Below the pieces are notes generated by a model. That model had not been told where the DNA came from and ran no database searches. It saw nothing but the letters and a program-made list of their open reading frames with translations. This document shows positions 34,890 to 44,460 of a DNA stretch of 64,000 bases, piece by piece (the first letter of the stretch is position 1; every line of letters begins with the position of its first letter). A program made the position numbers and the translations under genes. Source of the stretch: Nonomuraea rubra (GTDB taxonomy: Bacteria; Actinomycetota; Actinomycetes; Streptosporangiales; Streptosporangiaceae); the NCBI RefSeq assembly GCF_014207985.1, contig NZ_JACHMI010000001.1:10399001-10463000 (forward strand), in the 5' to 3' direction.

Positions 34890-35669
34890 TCAGTTTGCCA
34901 CATCTTCCGGCCGGAGGCGAAACGAGAGCTCTTCGAGCAGCTTCCTGTCGTGCTTGTCGAGCGTCTCGGGGTCGAGCGCCGCCGCCAGCTCGGGCCGGTT
35001 CCGTACGGTGCGCCGGATCGCCTCGTCACGCCGCCAGCGGGCGACATTTCCGTGATGTCCGGACAGCAGCACGGCAGGCACCTCGTGCCCGCGCCACACG
35101 GGCGGCTTGGTGTAGACGGGCCCCTCGACCAGGTTCCGCATCGACCCGGGCGCGAACGAGTCGTCCACGGCCGACTGGGCGTTGCCCAGCACGCCCGGCA
35201 GCAGCCTGCCGATCGCCTCGACCATGACCAGCACCGCCACCTCGCCGCCGGCCAGCACGTAGTCGCCGATGCTGACCTCGTCCACGCGCATCCGCGACGA
35301 GTACTCCTGCATCACCCTGGAGTCGATGCCCTCGTAGCGGCCGCACGCGAACAGCAGCCACGGCTCCTCCGCCAGCTCCTGCGCGAGCTCCTGGTCGAAC
35401 GGCCGCCCGCTCGGCGTCGGCACGATGATCCGCGGCGATCCGCCCTCGGCGACGGTGTCGATGGCCTCGCCCCACACCTCGGGCTTCATGACCATGCCGG
35501 GACCACCGCCGTAGGGGGTGTCGTCCACGGTCTTGTGCACGTCGTGGGCCCACTCGCGCAGCTGATGCAGCCGTACGTCGAGCGTGCCGCGCTCGCGGGC
35601 CTTGCCGATCAGCGAGACGTCGAGCGGCGCGAAGTACTCGGGGAAGATCGAGATGATGTCGAGCCGCAT
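34890..35669 (-). CDS. trmD: tRNA (guanine-37-N1) methyltransferase
   Basis: TrmD methylates G37 of tRNAs reading CNN codons and keeps frame. The 259-residue protein has the family start [13 protein letters not shown], the SPOUT knot motifs [16 protein letters not shown] and [29 protein letters not shown], and the C-terminal domain with [15 protein letters not shown]. The ATG at 35669 overlaps the rimM stop by one base (TGATG). Order rpsP-KH-rimM-trmD-rplS is conserved in actinobacteria. Confidence 0.97.
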   Translation of the reverse strand: MRLDIISIFPEYFAPLDVSLIGKARERGTLDVRLHQLREWAHDVHKTVDDTPYGGGPGMVMKPEVWGEAIDTVAEGGSPRIIVPTPSGRPFDQELAQELAEEPWLLFACGRYEGIDSRVMQEYSSRMRVDEVSIGDYVLAGGEVAVLVMVEAIGRLLPGVLGNAQSAVDDSFAPGSMRNLVEGPVYTKPPVWRGHEVPAVLLSGHHGNVARWRRDEAIRRTVRNRPELAAALDPETLDKHDRKLLEELSFRLRPEDVAN

Positions 35670-36169
35670 CACAGCAGCCCTTCCGGAGGATCGACGACCA
35701 GCCGGCCCGCCTCCAGGTCGACCTCGGGCACCAGCTCCCTGACGAACGGGATGAGCGCGTCCTCCTGGCCCTTCCGCCGCACCACGAGCAGGTCCTGGCC
35801 GTGGTGGAGCACGTCCTCCACCTCCCCGACCGGCTCGCCCGCGACGGTCTGCACGCTCAGCCCGATGAGCTGGTGGTCGTGGAACTCGTCGGGGTCGTCG
35901 GACGGCGTGACCTCGGCGGAGTCGATCACCAGCATGGTGCCGCGCAGCTCCTCGGCGGCGTCGCGGTCGGTGACCCCCTCGAAGGTCACCAGCAGCACGC
36001 CCTTGTGCCACCGGCGCCCGGCGACGACGAGCGGCCCCCGGTCGGCGGGGTCGGTCGCGATCGGCTTGCCGGCGGCGAAGCGCAGCTCGGGATCGTCGGT
36101 GCGCACCTCCACGGTCACGTCACCGCGTACCCCGTGCGGGCGGCCTATCCGGCCGACGACCAGCTGCAC
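35669..36169 (-). CDS. rimM: Ribosome maturation factor RimM
   Basis: RimM assists 16S rRNA processing and 30S head assembly and binds S19. The 166-residue protein has the N-terminal barrel VVGRIGRPHGVRGDVTVEVRT and the C-terminal PRC-barrel part with HDHQLIGLSVQTVAG and LIPFVRELVPEVDL. It starts at a GTG (36169) and is coupled to trmD. A hairpin at 36198-36230 separates it from the KH gene upstream. Confidence 0.96.
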   Translation of the reverse strand: MQLVVGRIGRPHGVRGDVTVEVRTDDPELRFAAGKPIATDPADRGPLVVAGRRWHKGVLLVTFEGVTDRDAAEELRGTMLVIDSAEVTPSDDPDEFHDHQLIGLSVQTVAGEPVGEVEDVLHHGQDLLVVRRKGQEDALIPFVRELVPEVDLEAGRLVVDPPEGLL

Positions 36170-36197
36170 GTGAACCTGCTTTCTGTCTCAACGCGGA

Positions 36198-36230
36198 GCG
36201 CCCCCATCGGAACGAGACCGATGAGGGCGC
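36198..36230 (-). terminator. Hairpin between KH-domain gene and rimM
   Basis: GCGCCCCCATCGG (36198-36210) and CCGATGAGGGCGC (36218-36230) pair over 13 bases with one G-U wobble in the minus-strand RNA and a seven-base loop. The stem starts 13 bases after the KH gene stop. It probably works as a terminator or attenuator between rpsP-KH and rimM-trmD. There is no U tract, as is usual in high-GC genomes. Confidence 0.65.
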
Positions 36231-36243
36231 ACAAAACCTGACG

Positions 36244-36489
36244 CTAACGGACTGCTTCGTGCAGATCGAGCAGATCGACCCGCACGTACTTCCCGTCGGC
36301 CAGGGCGTTCACGACCGTGCGCAGCGCCTTGGCGGTGCGCCCGCCGCGTCCGATGACCTTGCCCAGGTCCTCGGGGTGCACCCGGACCTCCAGGACGCGC
36401 CCGCTGCGGATGCGGCGTGCGCGGACCCGGACATCGTCGGGATGTTCGACGATGCCCTTAACGAGGTGCTCGAGAGCCTCCTCGAGCAC
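36244..36489 (-). CDS. KH-domain RNA-binding protein (KhpA/YlqC-type)
   Basis: This 81-residue protein is a single KH domain. LEEALEHLVKGIVEHPDDVRV is followed by LEVRVHPEDLGKVIGRGGRTAKALR, whose GRGG is the RNA-binding GxxG loop. Homologues (KhpA) bind many small RNAs and influence cell division and elongation in other bacteria; in actinobacteria the gene sits next to rpsP, as here. The GTG at 36489 begins two bases after the rpsP stop. The longer frame to 36888 is a shadow of rpsP. Confidence 0.92.
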   Translation of the reverse strand: MLEEALEHLVKGIVEHPDDVRVRARRIRSGRVLEVRVHPEDLGKVIGRGGRTAKALRTVVNALADGKYVRVDLLDLHEAVR

Positions 36490-36490
36490 G

Positions 36491-36931
36491 TCAGGCCTCG
36501 CCCTCGGACGGGGTCTCGGCGGCGGCCTCGGCCTCGTCCTTCTTCTTGCTCTTCCTCGGCGTGGTGGCGGCCGTGCCGGTGTCGCCACCGGACAGCGCCT
36601 CCTTGGCCGCGGCCTCGTAGATGGCGTGGCGGTCGGGCGCGGGCTCGGCCACCAGCAGCGGGGCCGGAGCGGGCTCGCCCTTGAACTTCTGCCAGTCACC
36701 GGTGAGCTTGAGCAGCTTGAGCACCGGCTCGGTCGGCTGCGCGCCGACACCCAGCCAGTAAGCCGCACGCTCGGCGTTGACCTCGATGCGCGAAGGGTTC
36801 TCCTTCGGGTGGTACAGGCCGATCTCCTCGATCGCCCGGCCGTCACGCTTGGTGCGGCTGTCGGCGACGACGATACGGTACTGAGCATTGCGGATCATGC
36901 CGAGCCGCTTGAGCTTGATCTTGACTGCCAC
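36491..36931 (-). CDS. rpsP: 30S ribosomal protein S16
   Basis: S16 is an early assembly protein of the small subunit. The core is [40 protein letters not shown] and [22 protein letters not shown]-terminal extension of about 60 residues, Ala/Glu/Lys-rich (for example [13 protein letters not shown]), is typical of actinobacterial S16. The GTG at 36931 has GGAGAG upstream; the upstream ATG frame to 37090 is rejected. It is the first gene of the rpsP-KH pair and starts 234 bases downstream of ffh. Confidence 0.96.
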   Translation of the reverse strand: MAVKIKLKRLGMIRNAQYRIVVADSRTKRDGRAIEEIGLYHPKENPSRIEVNAERAAYWLGVGAQPTEPVLKLLKLTGDWQKFKGEPAPAPLLVAEPAPDRHAIYEAAAKEALSGGDTGTAATTPRKSKKKDEAEAAAETPSEGEA

Positions 36932-37164
36932 GGGTGTGGTCTCTCCTGCATTCGAGCGTGGGTGAACGGCACCTCGCCGAGTGGGGCACGACGGGATGAC
37001 GCTCCAGGGACAGGCGTGTCCGGCGGGAGGTGAGAGGGCACCCGCATGGCCACGGTGTTCCAACATGTCATTGTGCCAGATCGACGGCACTGCCTACGAC
37101 CTGTCACGACAGCACACCGCAAAGGTCCGGCAAGGGGTGGACCGGCCACCCCGCCGCCGACGTC

Positions 37165-38715
37165 CTACTTCTGGCCGGGCAGGCGCAGCTTGGACGGGTC
37201 GAAGCCGGGCGGAAGCTCCATGCCCGGCGGCAGCTTCCCGCCGAGGTTGCCCAGCACGCCGCCCTGCTTGGGCCCGTCGGAGGCCGGCTCGGCCGGCGCC
37301 GGCTTGCCCAGCGCGGCCTTGCGCGGGTCGCCGCTGACGCGCCGCCCCTTCTTGGCCTTCTTCTGCGCCTTGCCGGCCTTGCCCTTCCCGCCGGGCATGC
37401 CGGGAATGCCCATGCCCCCGGCCATCCGCTTCATCATCTTCTGGGCGTCGAAGAAGCGGGTGACGAGGTTGCTCACGGCGCTCACCGTCACGCCGGAACC
37501 GGCGGCGATGCGGGCGCGGCGCGAGCCGTTGATGATCTTGGGGTCCTGCCGCTCGGCCGGGGTCATCGAGCGGATGATGGCCGCGATGCGGTCGAGGTCG
37601 CGATCGTCGATCGAGTTGATCTGGTCGCGCATCTGCCCCATGCCGGGCATCATGCCGAGCAGGTTCTTGATGGGGCCCATCTTCTGGACCATCATCATCT
37701 GCTCGAGGAAGTCCTCGAGCGTGAAGTTCTCGCCCGACGTGAGCTTGCCGGCCATCTTGGCGGCCTGCTCCTCGTCGAACGTCTTCTGGGCCTGCTCGAT
37801 CAGGGTGAGGATGTCACCCATGTCGAGGATGCGCGAGGCCATCCGGTCGGGGTGGAAGGCGTCGAAGTCCTCGAGCTTCTCACCCGTGGACGCGAACATG
37901 ATCGGCCGGCCCGTGATGTGCCGCACCGAGAGCGCCGCACCACCGCGGGCGTCGCCGTCGAGCTTGGTCAGCACCACGCCGTCGAAGCCGACGCCCTCCA
38001 TGAACGCCTGCGCCGTCGTGACGGCGTCCTGGCCGATCATGGCGTCGACCACGAACAGGGTCTCGTCGGGCGTGACCGCGTCGCGGATGTCGGCGGCCTG
38101 CTGCATCATCTCCTGGTCGATGCCCAGGCGGCCGGCGGTGTCGATGATGACGATGTCGTGGTTGAGGCGCCTGGCCTCGTCGAGCGACCTGCGCGCGACC
38201 GCGACCGGGTCGCCCACGCCGCTGCCCGGCTCGGGCGCGAAGACGGCGACCTGGGCGCGCTCGCCCACGACCTGGAGTTGCTGGACGGCGTTGGGCCGCT
38301 GCAGGTCGGCGGCGACGAGCATGGGCGCGTGCCCCTGCTCCCGCAGCCACCTGGCCAGCTTGCCCGCCAGCGTCGTCTTGCCCGCGCCCTGGAGACCCGC
38401 CAGCATGATGACGGTCGGCGGCGTCTTGGCGAAGCGGAGCCTGCGGGTCTCGCCGCCGAGGATCCCGATCAGCTCGTCGTTGACGATCTTGACGACCTGC
38501 TGCGCCGGGTTCAGCGCCTGGGAGACCTCGGAACCGCGGGCGCGCTCCTTGACCTGGGCGACGAACGCCTTGACCACCGGCAGCGCGACATCGGCCTCTA
38601 GCAGGGCGATGCGGATCTCGCGGGTGGTGGCGTCGATGTCGGCATCGGACAGCCGCCCCTTGGATCGGAGGGAGGAGAAGACCGATGTCAGCCGGTCGGA
38701 AAGCGTCTCGAACAC
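37165..38715 (-). CDS. ffh: Signal recognition particle protein Ffh (SRP54)
   Basis: Ffh binds signal sequences and 4.5S RNA and targets ribosomes to FtsY and the membrane. The 516-residue protein has the N domain MFETLSDRLTSVFSSLRSK and the G domain with LQGAGKTTLAGKLA (P-loop), DTAGR and LTKLDGDARGG. The Met-rich M domain (MMMVQKMGPIKNLLGMMPGM, then MMKRMAGGMGIPGMPGG) follows, with a Pro/Gly-rich tail. No RNA gene for 4.5S RNA is seen nearby. It precedes rpsP in the conserved block. Confidence 0.97.
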   Translation of the reverse strand: MFETLSDRLTSVFSSLRSKGRLSDADIDATTREIRIALLEADVALPVVKAFVAQVKERARGSEVSQALNPAQQVVKIVNDELIGILGGETRRLRFAKTPPTVIMLAGLQGAGKTTLAGKLARWLREQGHAPMLVAADLQRPNAVQQLQVVGERAQVAVFAPEPGSGVGDPVAVARRSLDEARRLNHDIVIIDTAGRLGIDQEMMQQAADIRDAVTPDETLFVVDAMIGQDAVTTAQAFMEGVGFDGVVLTKLDGDARGGAALSVRHITGRPIMFASTGEKLEDFDAFHPDRMASRILDMGDILTLIEQAQKTFDEEQAAKMAGKLTSGENFTLEDFLEQMMMVQKMGPIKNLLGMMPGMGQMRDQINSIDDRDLDRIAAIIRSMTPAERQDPKIINGSRRARIAAGSGVTVSAVSNLVTRFFDAQKMMKRMAGGMGIPGMPGGKGKAGKAQKKAKKGRRVSGDPRKAALGKPAPAEPASDGPKQGGVLGNLGGKLPPGMELPPGFDPSKLRLPGQK

Positions 38716-38772
38716 GTGGTTGGCCAGTCCTCGAAGCGAATGTACGTCTAAGACTCCAGCCTATCCGCTCCG

Positions 38773-39360
38773 CTAGCCGCTCCAGCCTGGCACGGCCATC
38801 CTGACGGTCAGAGCGTGCTCGACCAGCTGGATCAGGACGTTCTTCACCGAGTCCTTCTTGCGGGCGTCGAGCCGGACCATCGGGATGTGCGGCGACAGGG
38901 TGAGGGCGTCGCGCACCTCGGTGTCGCTGTGCGGGTAGGAGCCGTCCCAGCCGTTGATGCCCACCACGAACGGGAGCTGCGCCTCCTCGAAGTAGTCGAT
39001 GGCCGGGAAGCTGTCGGCCAGGCGGCGGGTGTCCACGAGGACGACCGCGCCGATGGCGCCCCGTACGAGGTCGTCCCACATGAACCAGAACCGGTGCTGC
39101 CCGGGGGTGCCGAACAGGTACAGGATCAGGTCACGGTCCAGGGACACGCGGCCGAAGTCCATGGCGACGGTCGTGGTCGACTTCAGCGGTGTCATGCCGA
39201 GGTCGTCGATCCCGGCGGAGGCGTCCGTCATGACGGCCTCCGTCGTCAACGGCATGATCTCCGACACCGCACCGACGAACGTCGTCTTGCCCACCCCGAA
39301 CCCGCCGGCGACGACGATCTTCGTCGACGTGAGGCCGGGGCTAGAGCCTGCGTAGTCCAC
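38773..39360 (-). CDS. cvnD: Conservon small GTPase CvnD, copy 1
   Basis: This Ras-like, MglA-related GTPase is the output subunit of a conservon, a membrane-associated complex with CvnA-C proposed to resemble G-protein receptor systems in Streptomyces. The 195-residue protein has P-loop GGFGVGKTTFVGAVSE, the switch region DFGRVSLDRDLILYLFGTPGQHRFWF and a NGWDG stretch near the base-specificity position. It starts at a GTG and overlaps cvnC by 20 bases. It differs from the second copy (52636-53223) at six residues by my alignment. It is the last gene of the operon. Confidence 0.93.
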   Translation of the reverse strand: MDYAGSSPGLTSTKIVVAGGFGVGKTTFVGAVSEIMPLTTEAVMTDASAGIDDLGMTPLKSTTTVAMDFGRVSLDRDLILYLFGTPGQHRFWFMWDDLVRGAIGAVVLVDTRRLADSFPAIDYFEEAQLPFVVGINGWDGSYPHSDTEVRDALTLSPHIPMVRLDARKKDSVKNVLIQLVEHALTVRMAVPGWSG

Positions 39361-39736
39361 TGAGCACCCTTTCCAGCAGGTTGACGTCCGGTCTACCCGC
39401 CTCGAGCTGCGGTTGATGCACCCGGACCAGGCCCTCCGCCGCCATGTCCGCGATCAGAACACGCACCACGCCGAGCGGGATCCGCAGCAGCGCCGACACC
39501 TCGGCCACCGATCTGACCTGCAGGCAGAGCTGGCTGATCGCCTTGTACTCGGGCGTGATGTGGGAGAACTCCCGGTGCTCGGCGGTCGCCGAGGACACCA
39601 GGGCCTCCATCGCCAGCTTGACCTTGGGCGCGGTCCGCCCGCCTGTCACGGCGTACGGCCGCACAGGGGAGGCGGGGTCAGAGCTGGCGGGCGGGGGCGG
39701 GGGCTCCCAGCCGCCGCTGTTCCACGAATTCGTCAC
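39341..39736 (-). CDS. cvnC: Conservon protein CvnC (DUF742), copy 1
   Basis: This 131-residue protein of the DUF742 family has a winged-helix-like fold and forms part of the conservon complex. A Pro-rich N-terminus (EPPPPPASSDPA) precedes VRPYAVTGGRTAPKVKLAME. The domain core is HITPEYKAISQLCLQVRSVAE, then LRIPLGVVRVLIADMAAEGL, and it ends NLLERVLSGLRRL. The GTG at 39736 is fixed by an in-frame TAG just upstream. It lies five bases after cvnB and overlaps cvnD by 20 bases. Confidence 0.92.
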   Translation of the reverse strand: MTNSWNSGGWEPPPPPASSDPASPVRPYAVTGGRTAPKVKLAMEALVSSATAEHREFSHITPEYKAISQLCLQVRSVAEVSALLRIPLGVVRVLIADMAAEGLVRVHQPQLEAGRPDVNLLERVLSGLRRL

Positions 39737-39741
39737 CTACA

Positions 39742-40164
39742 TCACCTGGTCTGGCTGGCACGCAGCTCGGCGCGCACAGCCGGAGTCAGCACCTGACCGG
39801 CGCGATCGACCATCAGCGTCATCTGATACGCCACCAGACCCATGTCACAGTCCGGCGCCGCCAGCACCGCCAAGCACGAACCATCACTGATCGACATGAT
39901 CAACATCAGACCGCGCTGCATCTCCACGATCGTCTGGTTGACCGCACCGCCTTCGAACACCCTGGCGGCGCCCTGCGTCAGCGAGACGAGGCCCGAGGCG
40001 ATGGCCGCGAGCTGATCCGCCCGATCAGCCGGAAAACCCGACGAGGCCGCCAGCGGCAGTCCGTCGGAGGAGACGACCACGGCGTGCGCGACTCCCGGAA
40101 CGGTGCTGACGAAGTCGGTGATTAACCAGTCCACCCCACGTGCCGCGTGGCTCAGGTCGTTCAT
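39742..40164 (-). CDS. cvnB: Conservon protein CvnB (roadblock/LC7), copy 1
   Basis: This 140-residue protein is a roadblock/LC7-fold regulator. Such proteins pair with MglA-type GTPases, here CvnD, as activator or scaffold. Diagnostic segments are VDWLITDFVSTVPGVAHAVV, LPLAASSGFPADRADQLAAI and IMSISDGSCLAVLAAPDCDM. It starts at an ATG at 40164, 67 bases after cvnA. The protein is identical to copy 2 (53623-54045) except for one residue (Ser against Ala near position 42), and its 3' half is identical at DNA level over nearly 200 bases. Confidence 0.94.
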   Translation of the reverse strand: MNDLSHAARGVDWLITDFVSTVPGVAHAVVVSSDGLPLAASSGFPADRADQLAAIASGLVSLTQGAARVFEGGAVNQTIVEMQRGLMLIMSISDGSCLAVLAAPDCDMGLVAYQMTLMVDRAGQVLTPAVRAELRASQTR

Positions 40165-40231
40165 GCGCTCTCCCTCGTCGATCGCATGAACGACAGTCGG
40201 CTGTACGTGACTGGCCGCTCACTGCACTCGC

Positions 40232-43090
40232 TCATGCGCCCTCATCCCTACTGTCACTCCTGGACCCGGACCCGTACGTCCGGCCCTCGCTGATGTCGTC
40301 ACGCGCGGCTCTGAAGCCTTGCTGGAAGCTCGACAACCGGCTGCGTACGCGCTCGGGCGAGACCGCCGGCATCGGTGCGACGCCCTTGGGCGCCGAGACG
40401 GTGTCCGCGGAACCGGGCACCAGGTTGGCCTTGGGCACCCGTTTGGGCAGGCCCGCCGCCGTCGCGCCGTCGCGGACCGGCTCGCGGACGGCCTCCGCCC
40501 TGCTCCAGCCCGCGTCCGCGTTGGCCGAGCTCCACGTGGCGTTGGCCTCGGCCGCGTTGTGGTCGAACCAGGCCGACTCCACCGAGGCGAAGATCGGCAG
40601 GTACTCGTCCCCCGCCGACGCCGGCTTGACGGCGGGCATGGGGCCGGTCGCGGCCGACTCGGTCTCGGGGAAGCTGTTGAAGCCGCCCTTGGCGGGCAGC
40701 GGCTGCTCGGGGCCGCGCGTCCACGGGCGGGTCTCGTCGGGCAGCACGCCGCGCTGGGGCAGGCCGCTCTCCCGCTGCGGCAACCCGCTGTCGCCGGTCA
40801 TGGGGCCGCGCGAGCTGACCCAGACGTCGTTGGAGGAGTCGGCCGACATCCAGCCGCCTGCCTCGGCGGGGAAGGCCGGGCCCGACGCCCAGGAGCCGCT
40901 GTTGCCGCCCTGCGGGACGGGCTCCGACGGGTACGACGGATACGACGGATGTCCGGGGCCGAGCTGGAACGACGAGGCGGGCCAGGGGCTGGCGGCCGCG
41001 GGCTGCGGCGTGTGGAAGGCCTCCCTGGAGGCGCCGCCCGCGGCGGGCGTGCTGACCGGGGCGGCCTGCGCGCCGAGCAGCGACTCGGGGATGAGCACCA
41101 TGGCGGTCAGGCCGCCGGAGCCGTGCGGGCGGAGCTGGACGCGGATGCCGTGCCGGTGCGCCAGCCTGGCGACCACGAACAGGCCCATGCGCCGCGAGAC
41201 GGACACGTCCACGGTGGGCGCGTCGGTCAGGCGCTCGTTGGACTGGGCCAGCTCCTCCGCGGTCATGCCGATGCCGGAGTCGCTGATGGACAGCATGATG
41301 CCGCCGCCGTCGATCCGGCTGCCGGAGACGGGGACGCGGGTCTCGCGGGGCGAGAACGACAGGGCGTTCTCGATCAGCTCGGCGAGCAGGTGGATGACGT
41401 CGTTGACGGCCTGGCCGGCGATGGAGACGCCTTCCGGCACCTCCAGCACGACCCGCTCGTAGTTCTCGACCTCCGACAGCGAGGCGCGGGCGACGTCCAC
41501 CAGCTTGACCGGCTGGCTCCAGCGGCGCGGCGGCTCCTGGCCGGCCAGGACCAGCAGGTTCTCGCTGTTGCGGCGCATGCGGGTGGCCAGGTGGTCCAGC
41601 TTGAACAGGTTACCCAGCCGCTGCTCGTCCTGCTCGCCCTGCTCCAGGCCGTCGATCAGGGTGATCTGCCGCTCCACCAGCGTCTGGCTGCGCCGCGACA
41701 GGTTCACGAACATCGCGTTGACGTTGGAGCGGAGCTTGGACTCCTCGCCGGCCAGGCGGACCGCTTCGCGGTGGACCTCGTCGAAGGCCCGGGCGACTTC
41801 ACCGATCTCGTCCCTGGAGTTGATCTCGATGGGCGGGACCCGCAGCTGGTCGGGGTCGACATCGGTGTTGCGGAGCTGGCGGACCAGGTCGGGCAGCGTG
41901 TGCCCGGCGATCTTCAGGGCGTCGCCGCGCAGGCGGCGCAGCGGGCGTACCAGCGAGCCGGCCATGAGGGCGGTGATCGCGAGGACCAGGACCAGCAGCG
42001 CGATCACGATGCCGATGTTGATCGCGGCGAGCTGCCGGTCGGCGCTGGCGACGTCGGCGCTTCGGGTGGCCACCTGCTCCGACAGCGTCTTCTGCACCTG
42101 GTGGTGCCGGTCGACGGTCTCGGAGATGGCGTCGAACCAGCTGTTGGTGTCGTTCACCGTCTTGTTGTCGAGCCGGCGCAGGGACTGGCCGTTGTTGTTC
42201 AGCAGCACGGCGCGGCTGATGTAGAGCTCGGCGAGGCCGATCTTGCGGCTGGCGACCGTGTTGTCGAAGTTCTGGCGCTGCGTGGCCGTGGCGACCGTGT
42301 TGAACGCGGCCCGTTCGCTCTCGCGGCGGGAGCGGGCGTCGAGGAAGGCGTTGAACTCCGGCTCCTCGAACTCGCCCCGGACCAGCGCGATCGTCAGAAG
42401 TGCGCGCTGCTTGGAGGCCTGCTCCTGCGCGCGGGCGATGGCGCGCAGCGCGGAGGACGTCGCGATGAGCTGCTCGTCCGTGGAGCCCTGTCCGAGCTCG
42501 TCGTAGATCTGCAGCATGTCGGCGATGGTCTCGGAGTACTTCTCCACGGTCGGCAGCGGCGGGAGCTCCGAGCCGACGACCGTCTGGCGCAGCGAGGCGA
42601 GCTGGCTGAGCCGGACCTGGATCCGGTCGAGTGTCCTGCGGCCCAGGTCCGACAGCGACGGCTCGACGGTCTTGGCGAGGGCCTGGGTGCGGGTGACGTT
42701 GGCGTCCACGATGCCCTGCTGGCTCTTCAGCTTCGTCTCGTCGCGCCTGCCCTCGGCGACGAAGCGGGCTGCCAGGTCACGCTCCATGCCGATGTCGCGG
42801 GCGAGCTCGCCGATCTGGGCGACCAGGGTTCCCGAGTCGCTGATGAGCTGGTACTGCTGCGCGCTGCTGATGGAGCTGGTGACGCGCAGCGCGCCCAGGA
42901 TCACGGCCACGATCGTGGGAATGGCGATGAGAGCGATGAGGCGGGTACGTACACGCCAGTTGCGCAGCGCGAACGAGCTGCCCGAGCGGGGCGGCCGCGG
43001 CGGCGCCGCACCGCCCGCCGCAGACTCTTCCGGAACGTCCGGAGCGCTAACACGACCGGAGCCGGTCGTTGTTGTCCTCACTGGTGGCAA
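40232..43090 (-). CDS. cvnA: Conservon sensor kinase-like CvnA with nitrate/nitrite-sensor-type domain, copy 1
   Basis: This is the membrane receptor of the conservon, 952 residues. A basic Pro-rich N-terminus precedes the first membrane helix (LIALIAIPTIVAVILGALRV). A long extracytoplasmic NIT-like helical sensor follows (about 75-330), then a second helix (VIALLVLVLAITALMAGSLV), a HAMP linker, and a conserved core through LGNLFKLDHLATRMRRNSE. The HATPase domain has LIENALSFSPRETRV and SISDSGIGMTAEEL. A Pro/Ser-rich C-terminal tail of about 270 residues follows. No canonical HisKA box is seen, as usual for CvnA. It starts at a GTG (43090) and diverges from the ABC importer at 43474. Confidence 0.92.
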   Translation of the reverse strand: MPPVRTTTTGSGRVSAPDVPEESAAGGAAPPRPPRSGSSFALRNWRVRTRLIALIAIPTIVAVILGALRVTSSISSAQQYQLISDSGTLVAQIGELARDIGMERDLAARFVAEGRRDETKLKSQQGIVDANVTRTQALAKTVEPSLSDLGRRTLDRIQVRLSQLASLRQTVVGSELPPLPTVEKYSETIADMLQIYDELGQGSTDEQLIATSSALRAIARAQEQASKQRALLTIALVRGEFEEPEFNAFLDARSRRESERAAFNTVATATQRQNFDNTVASRKIGLAELYISRAVLLNNNGQSLRRLDNKTVNDTNSWFDAISETVDRHHQVQKTLSEQVATRSADVASADRQLAAINIGIVIALLVLVLAITALMAGSLVRPLRRLRGDALKIAGHTLPDLVRQLRNTDVDPDQLRVPPIEINSRDEIGEVARAFDEVHREAVRLAGEESKLRSNVNAMFVNLSRRSQTLVERQITLIDGLEQGEQDEQRLGNLFKLDHLATRMRRNSENLLVLAGQEPPRRWSQPVKLVDVARASLSEVENYERVVLEVPEGVSIAGQAVNDVIHLLAELIENALSFSPRETRVPVSGSRIDGGGIMLSISDSGIGMTAEELAQSNERLTDAPTVDVSVSRRMGLFVVARLAHRHGIRVQLRPHGSGGLTAMVLIPESLLGAQAAPVSTPAAGGASREAFHTPQPAAASPWPASSFQLGPGHPSYPSYPSEPVPQGGNSGSWASGPAFPAEAGGWMSADSSNDVWVSSRGPMTGDSGLPQRESGLPQRGVLPDETRPWTRGPEQPLPAKGGFNSFPETESAATGPMPAVKPASAGDEYLPIFASVESAWFDHNAAEANATWSSANADAGWSRAEAVREPVRDGATAAGLPKRVPKANLVPGSADTVSAPKGVAPMPAVSPERVRSRLSSFQQGFRAARDDISEGRTYGSGSRSDSRDEGA

Positions 43091-43473
43091 CCTCTCGCCA
43101 TGGCCTGCTCTAGGGGGGTCTCAGCGGCTTCGTCACACGGACGATTGATCGCAGGCAAGTTCGAGGCCCAATTTGAGCACAAACCTCATACTTAGGCCAA
43201 CGTCTCGACGGTTTTCAACCGTTCCAACTCACACATTGTTCACGTGGCAAACCCGTGGACACGGAGCGCAACCAGCGCGTCAATCCGGACATACAGCCAT
43301 CAAACACCCCTTATAGCGCTATTTACATCTATAGCGGTGCACAGTCATATTTTGCAGATAAACGGCATAAACGTGGCATAGCGCTCCCGTTCGGATCTCC
43401 CCTCCGGTACGCTTCACGCCCGGCATCCTGTGCCGATCTCCAGAAGACTTCCCCCTGGTAGGAGAACCCCCCG
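43091..43473. promoter_or_regulatory. Divergent promoter region between cvnA (copy 1) and importer set 1
   Basis: These 383 gene-free bases include a locally AT-rich stretch (43290-43385) that should carry the promoters. It holds the palindrome ATAGCGCTAT at 43313-43322 and two further ATAGCG copies at 43331 and 43378. TATAGCGG recurs in the matching region of copy 2 (57306-57313). AGGAG lies nine bases before the binding-protein ATG. The ATAGCG repeats are candidate regulator contacts; no regulator is known. Confidence 0.45.
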
Positions 43474-44460
43474 ATGACACGCAAACTGCGCTGTCACGCC
43501 ATTGTTCTCGGCGTCACAGTCGCTCTCACCCTTGCCGGTTGCGGCAGCTCCGGCACCCCGGAGACCTCCGCCAACAGCAACGGCTTGGAGAAAACCACCA
43601 TCACGGTCGGGGCGCTCCCCATTCCGGACCCGGTATCCCTGTACATCGCGAACGCCAAGGGCTTCTTCAAGGAAGAGGGCCTGACGGTCACCCCGAAGAT
43701 CATCACCGGTGGTGCCGCGGCCATTCCGGCGATCGAGAACGGCTCGCTCGACATCTCTCAGACCAACTACGTCTCGACGTTCCTGGCGGTCAGCCAGGGC
43801 AAGAAGATCAAGCTGGTCGCGGACATGTACCAGGCCGCCCCGAACACCTTCAACATCATGGTTCCGAAGGACTCGCCGATCAAGACGGTGGCGGACCTCA
43901 AGGGCAAGACCGTCCTGGTCAACAACCTCAAGAACATCGCCACGCTCGCGACGACCTCGCAGCTCAAGGTGGCCGGCCTCGCGGAGACCGACGTCAAGTT
44001 CGTCGAGAAGCCGTTCCCCGAGATGGGCAACGCGATCGTCAGCGGCCAGGCCGACGCGGGCTGGATCACCGAGCCGTTCATCACGGCGAACCAGAGCCAG
44101 CACGGCTTCCGCAAGCTGGCCGACACGATGACCGGGCAGACCGCCGACCTGCCCATCGCCGGGTGGATGGCCACCGAGGAGTGGGCCTCGAAGTACCCGA
44201 AGACGCTGGCCGCCTTCCAGCGGGCCATCGCCAAGGCTCAGCAGCTCGCCTCCAGCGACCGCAAGGAGATCGAGGCCATGCTGCCGAAGTACACGAAGAT
44301 CGACGCCAAGACGGCCTCGGTGATCACGCTGGGCGCGTACCCCAGTGAGCTCAACGCCAACCGCCTGCAGAAGGTCGCCGACCTCATGCTCGAGTACGGC
44401 TACCTGGAGAACCCGATCGACGTGAAGTCGGTCATCGCAGCCCCCGCCGCAAGCGGATGA
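43474..44460 (+). CDS. NitT/TauT-like substrate-binding lipoprotein, importer set 1
   Basis: This receptor of an ABC importer belongs to the NMT1/SsuA-like class, which binds small nitrogen- or sulfur-containing or aromatic compounds. The 328-residue protein has a lipoprotein signal with LAGC (Cys23) and then GLEKTTITVGALPIPDPVSL. GFFKEEGLTVTPKII and the SPIKTVADLKGKTVLVNNLK stretch are class-typical. The ATG has AGGAG nine bases upstream. Its stop overlaps the permease start (ATGA). Two paralogues (47102 and 57465) share the GLEKT start of the mature domain. It is read divergently from conservon copy 1. Confidence 0.9.
   Translation: MTRKLRCHAIVLGVTVALTLAGCGSSGTPETSANSNGLEKTTITVGALPIPDPVSLYIANAKGFFKEEGLTVTPKIITGGAAAIPAIENGSLDISQTNYVSTFLAVSQGKKIKLVADMYQAAPNTFNIMVPKDSPIKTVADLKGKTVLVNNLKNIATLATTSQLKVAGLAETDVKFVEKPFPEMGNAIVSGQADAGWITEPFITANQSQHGFRKLADTMTGQTADLPIAGWMATEEWASKYPKTLAAFQRAIAKAQQLASSDRKEIEAMLPKYTKIDAKTASVITLGAYPSELNANRLQKVADLMLEYGYLENPIDVKSVIAAPAASG

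Noticed and set aside
40319..43195. 958-codon plus-strand open frame
   Set aside because: It is antisense to cvnA; the product is Arg/Gly/Val low complexity and the minus-strand frame carries all family motifs.
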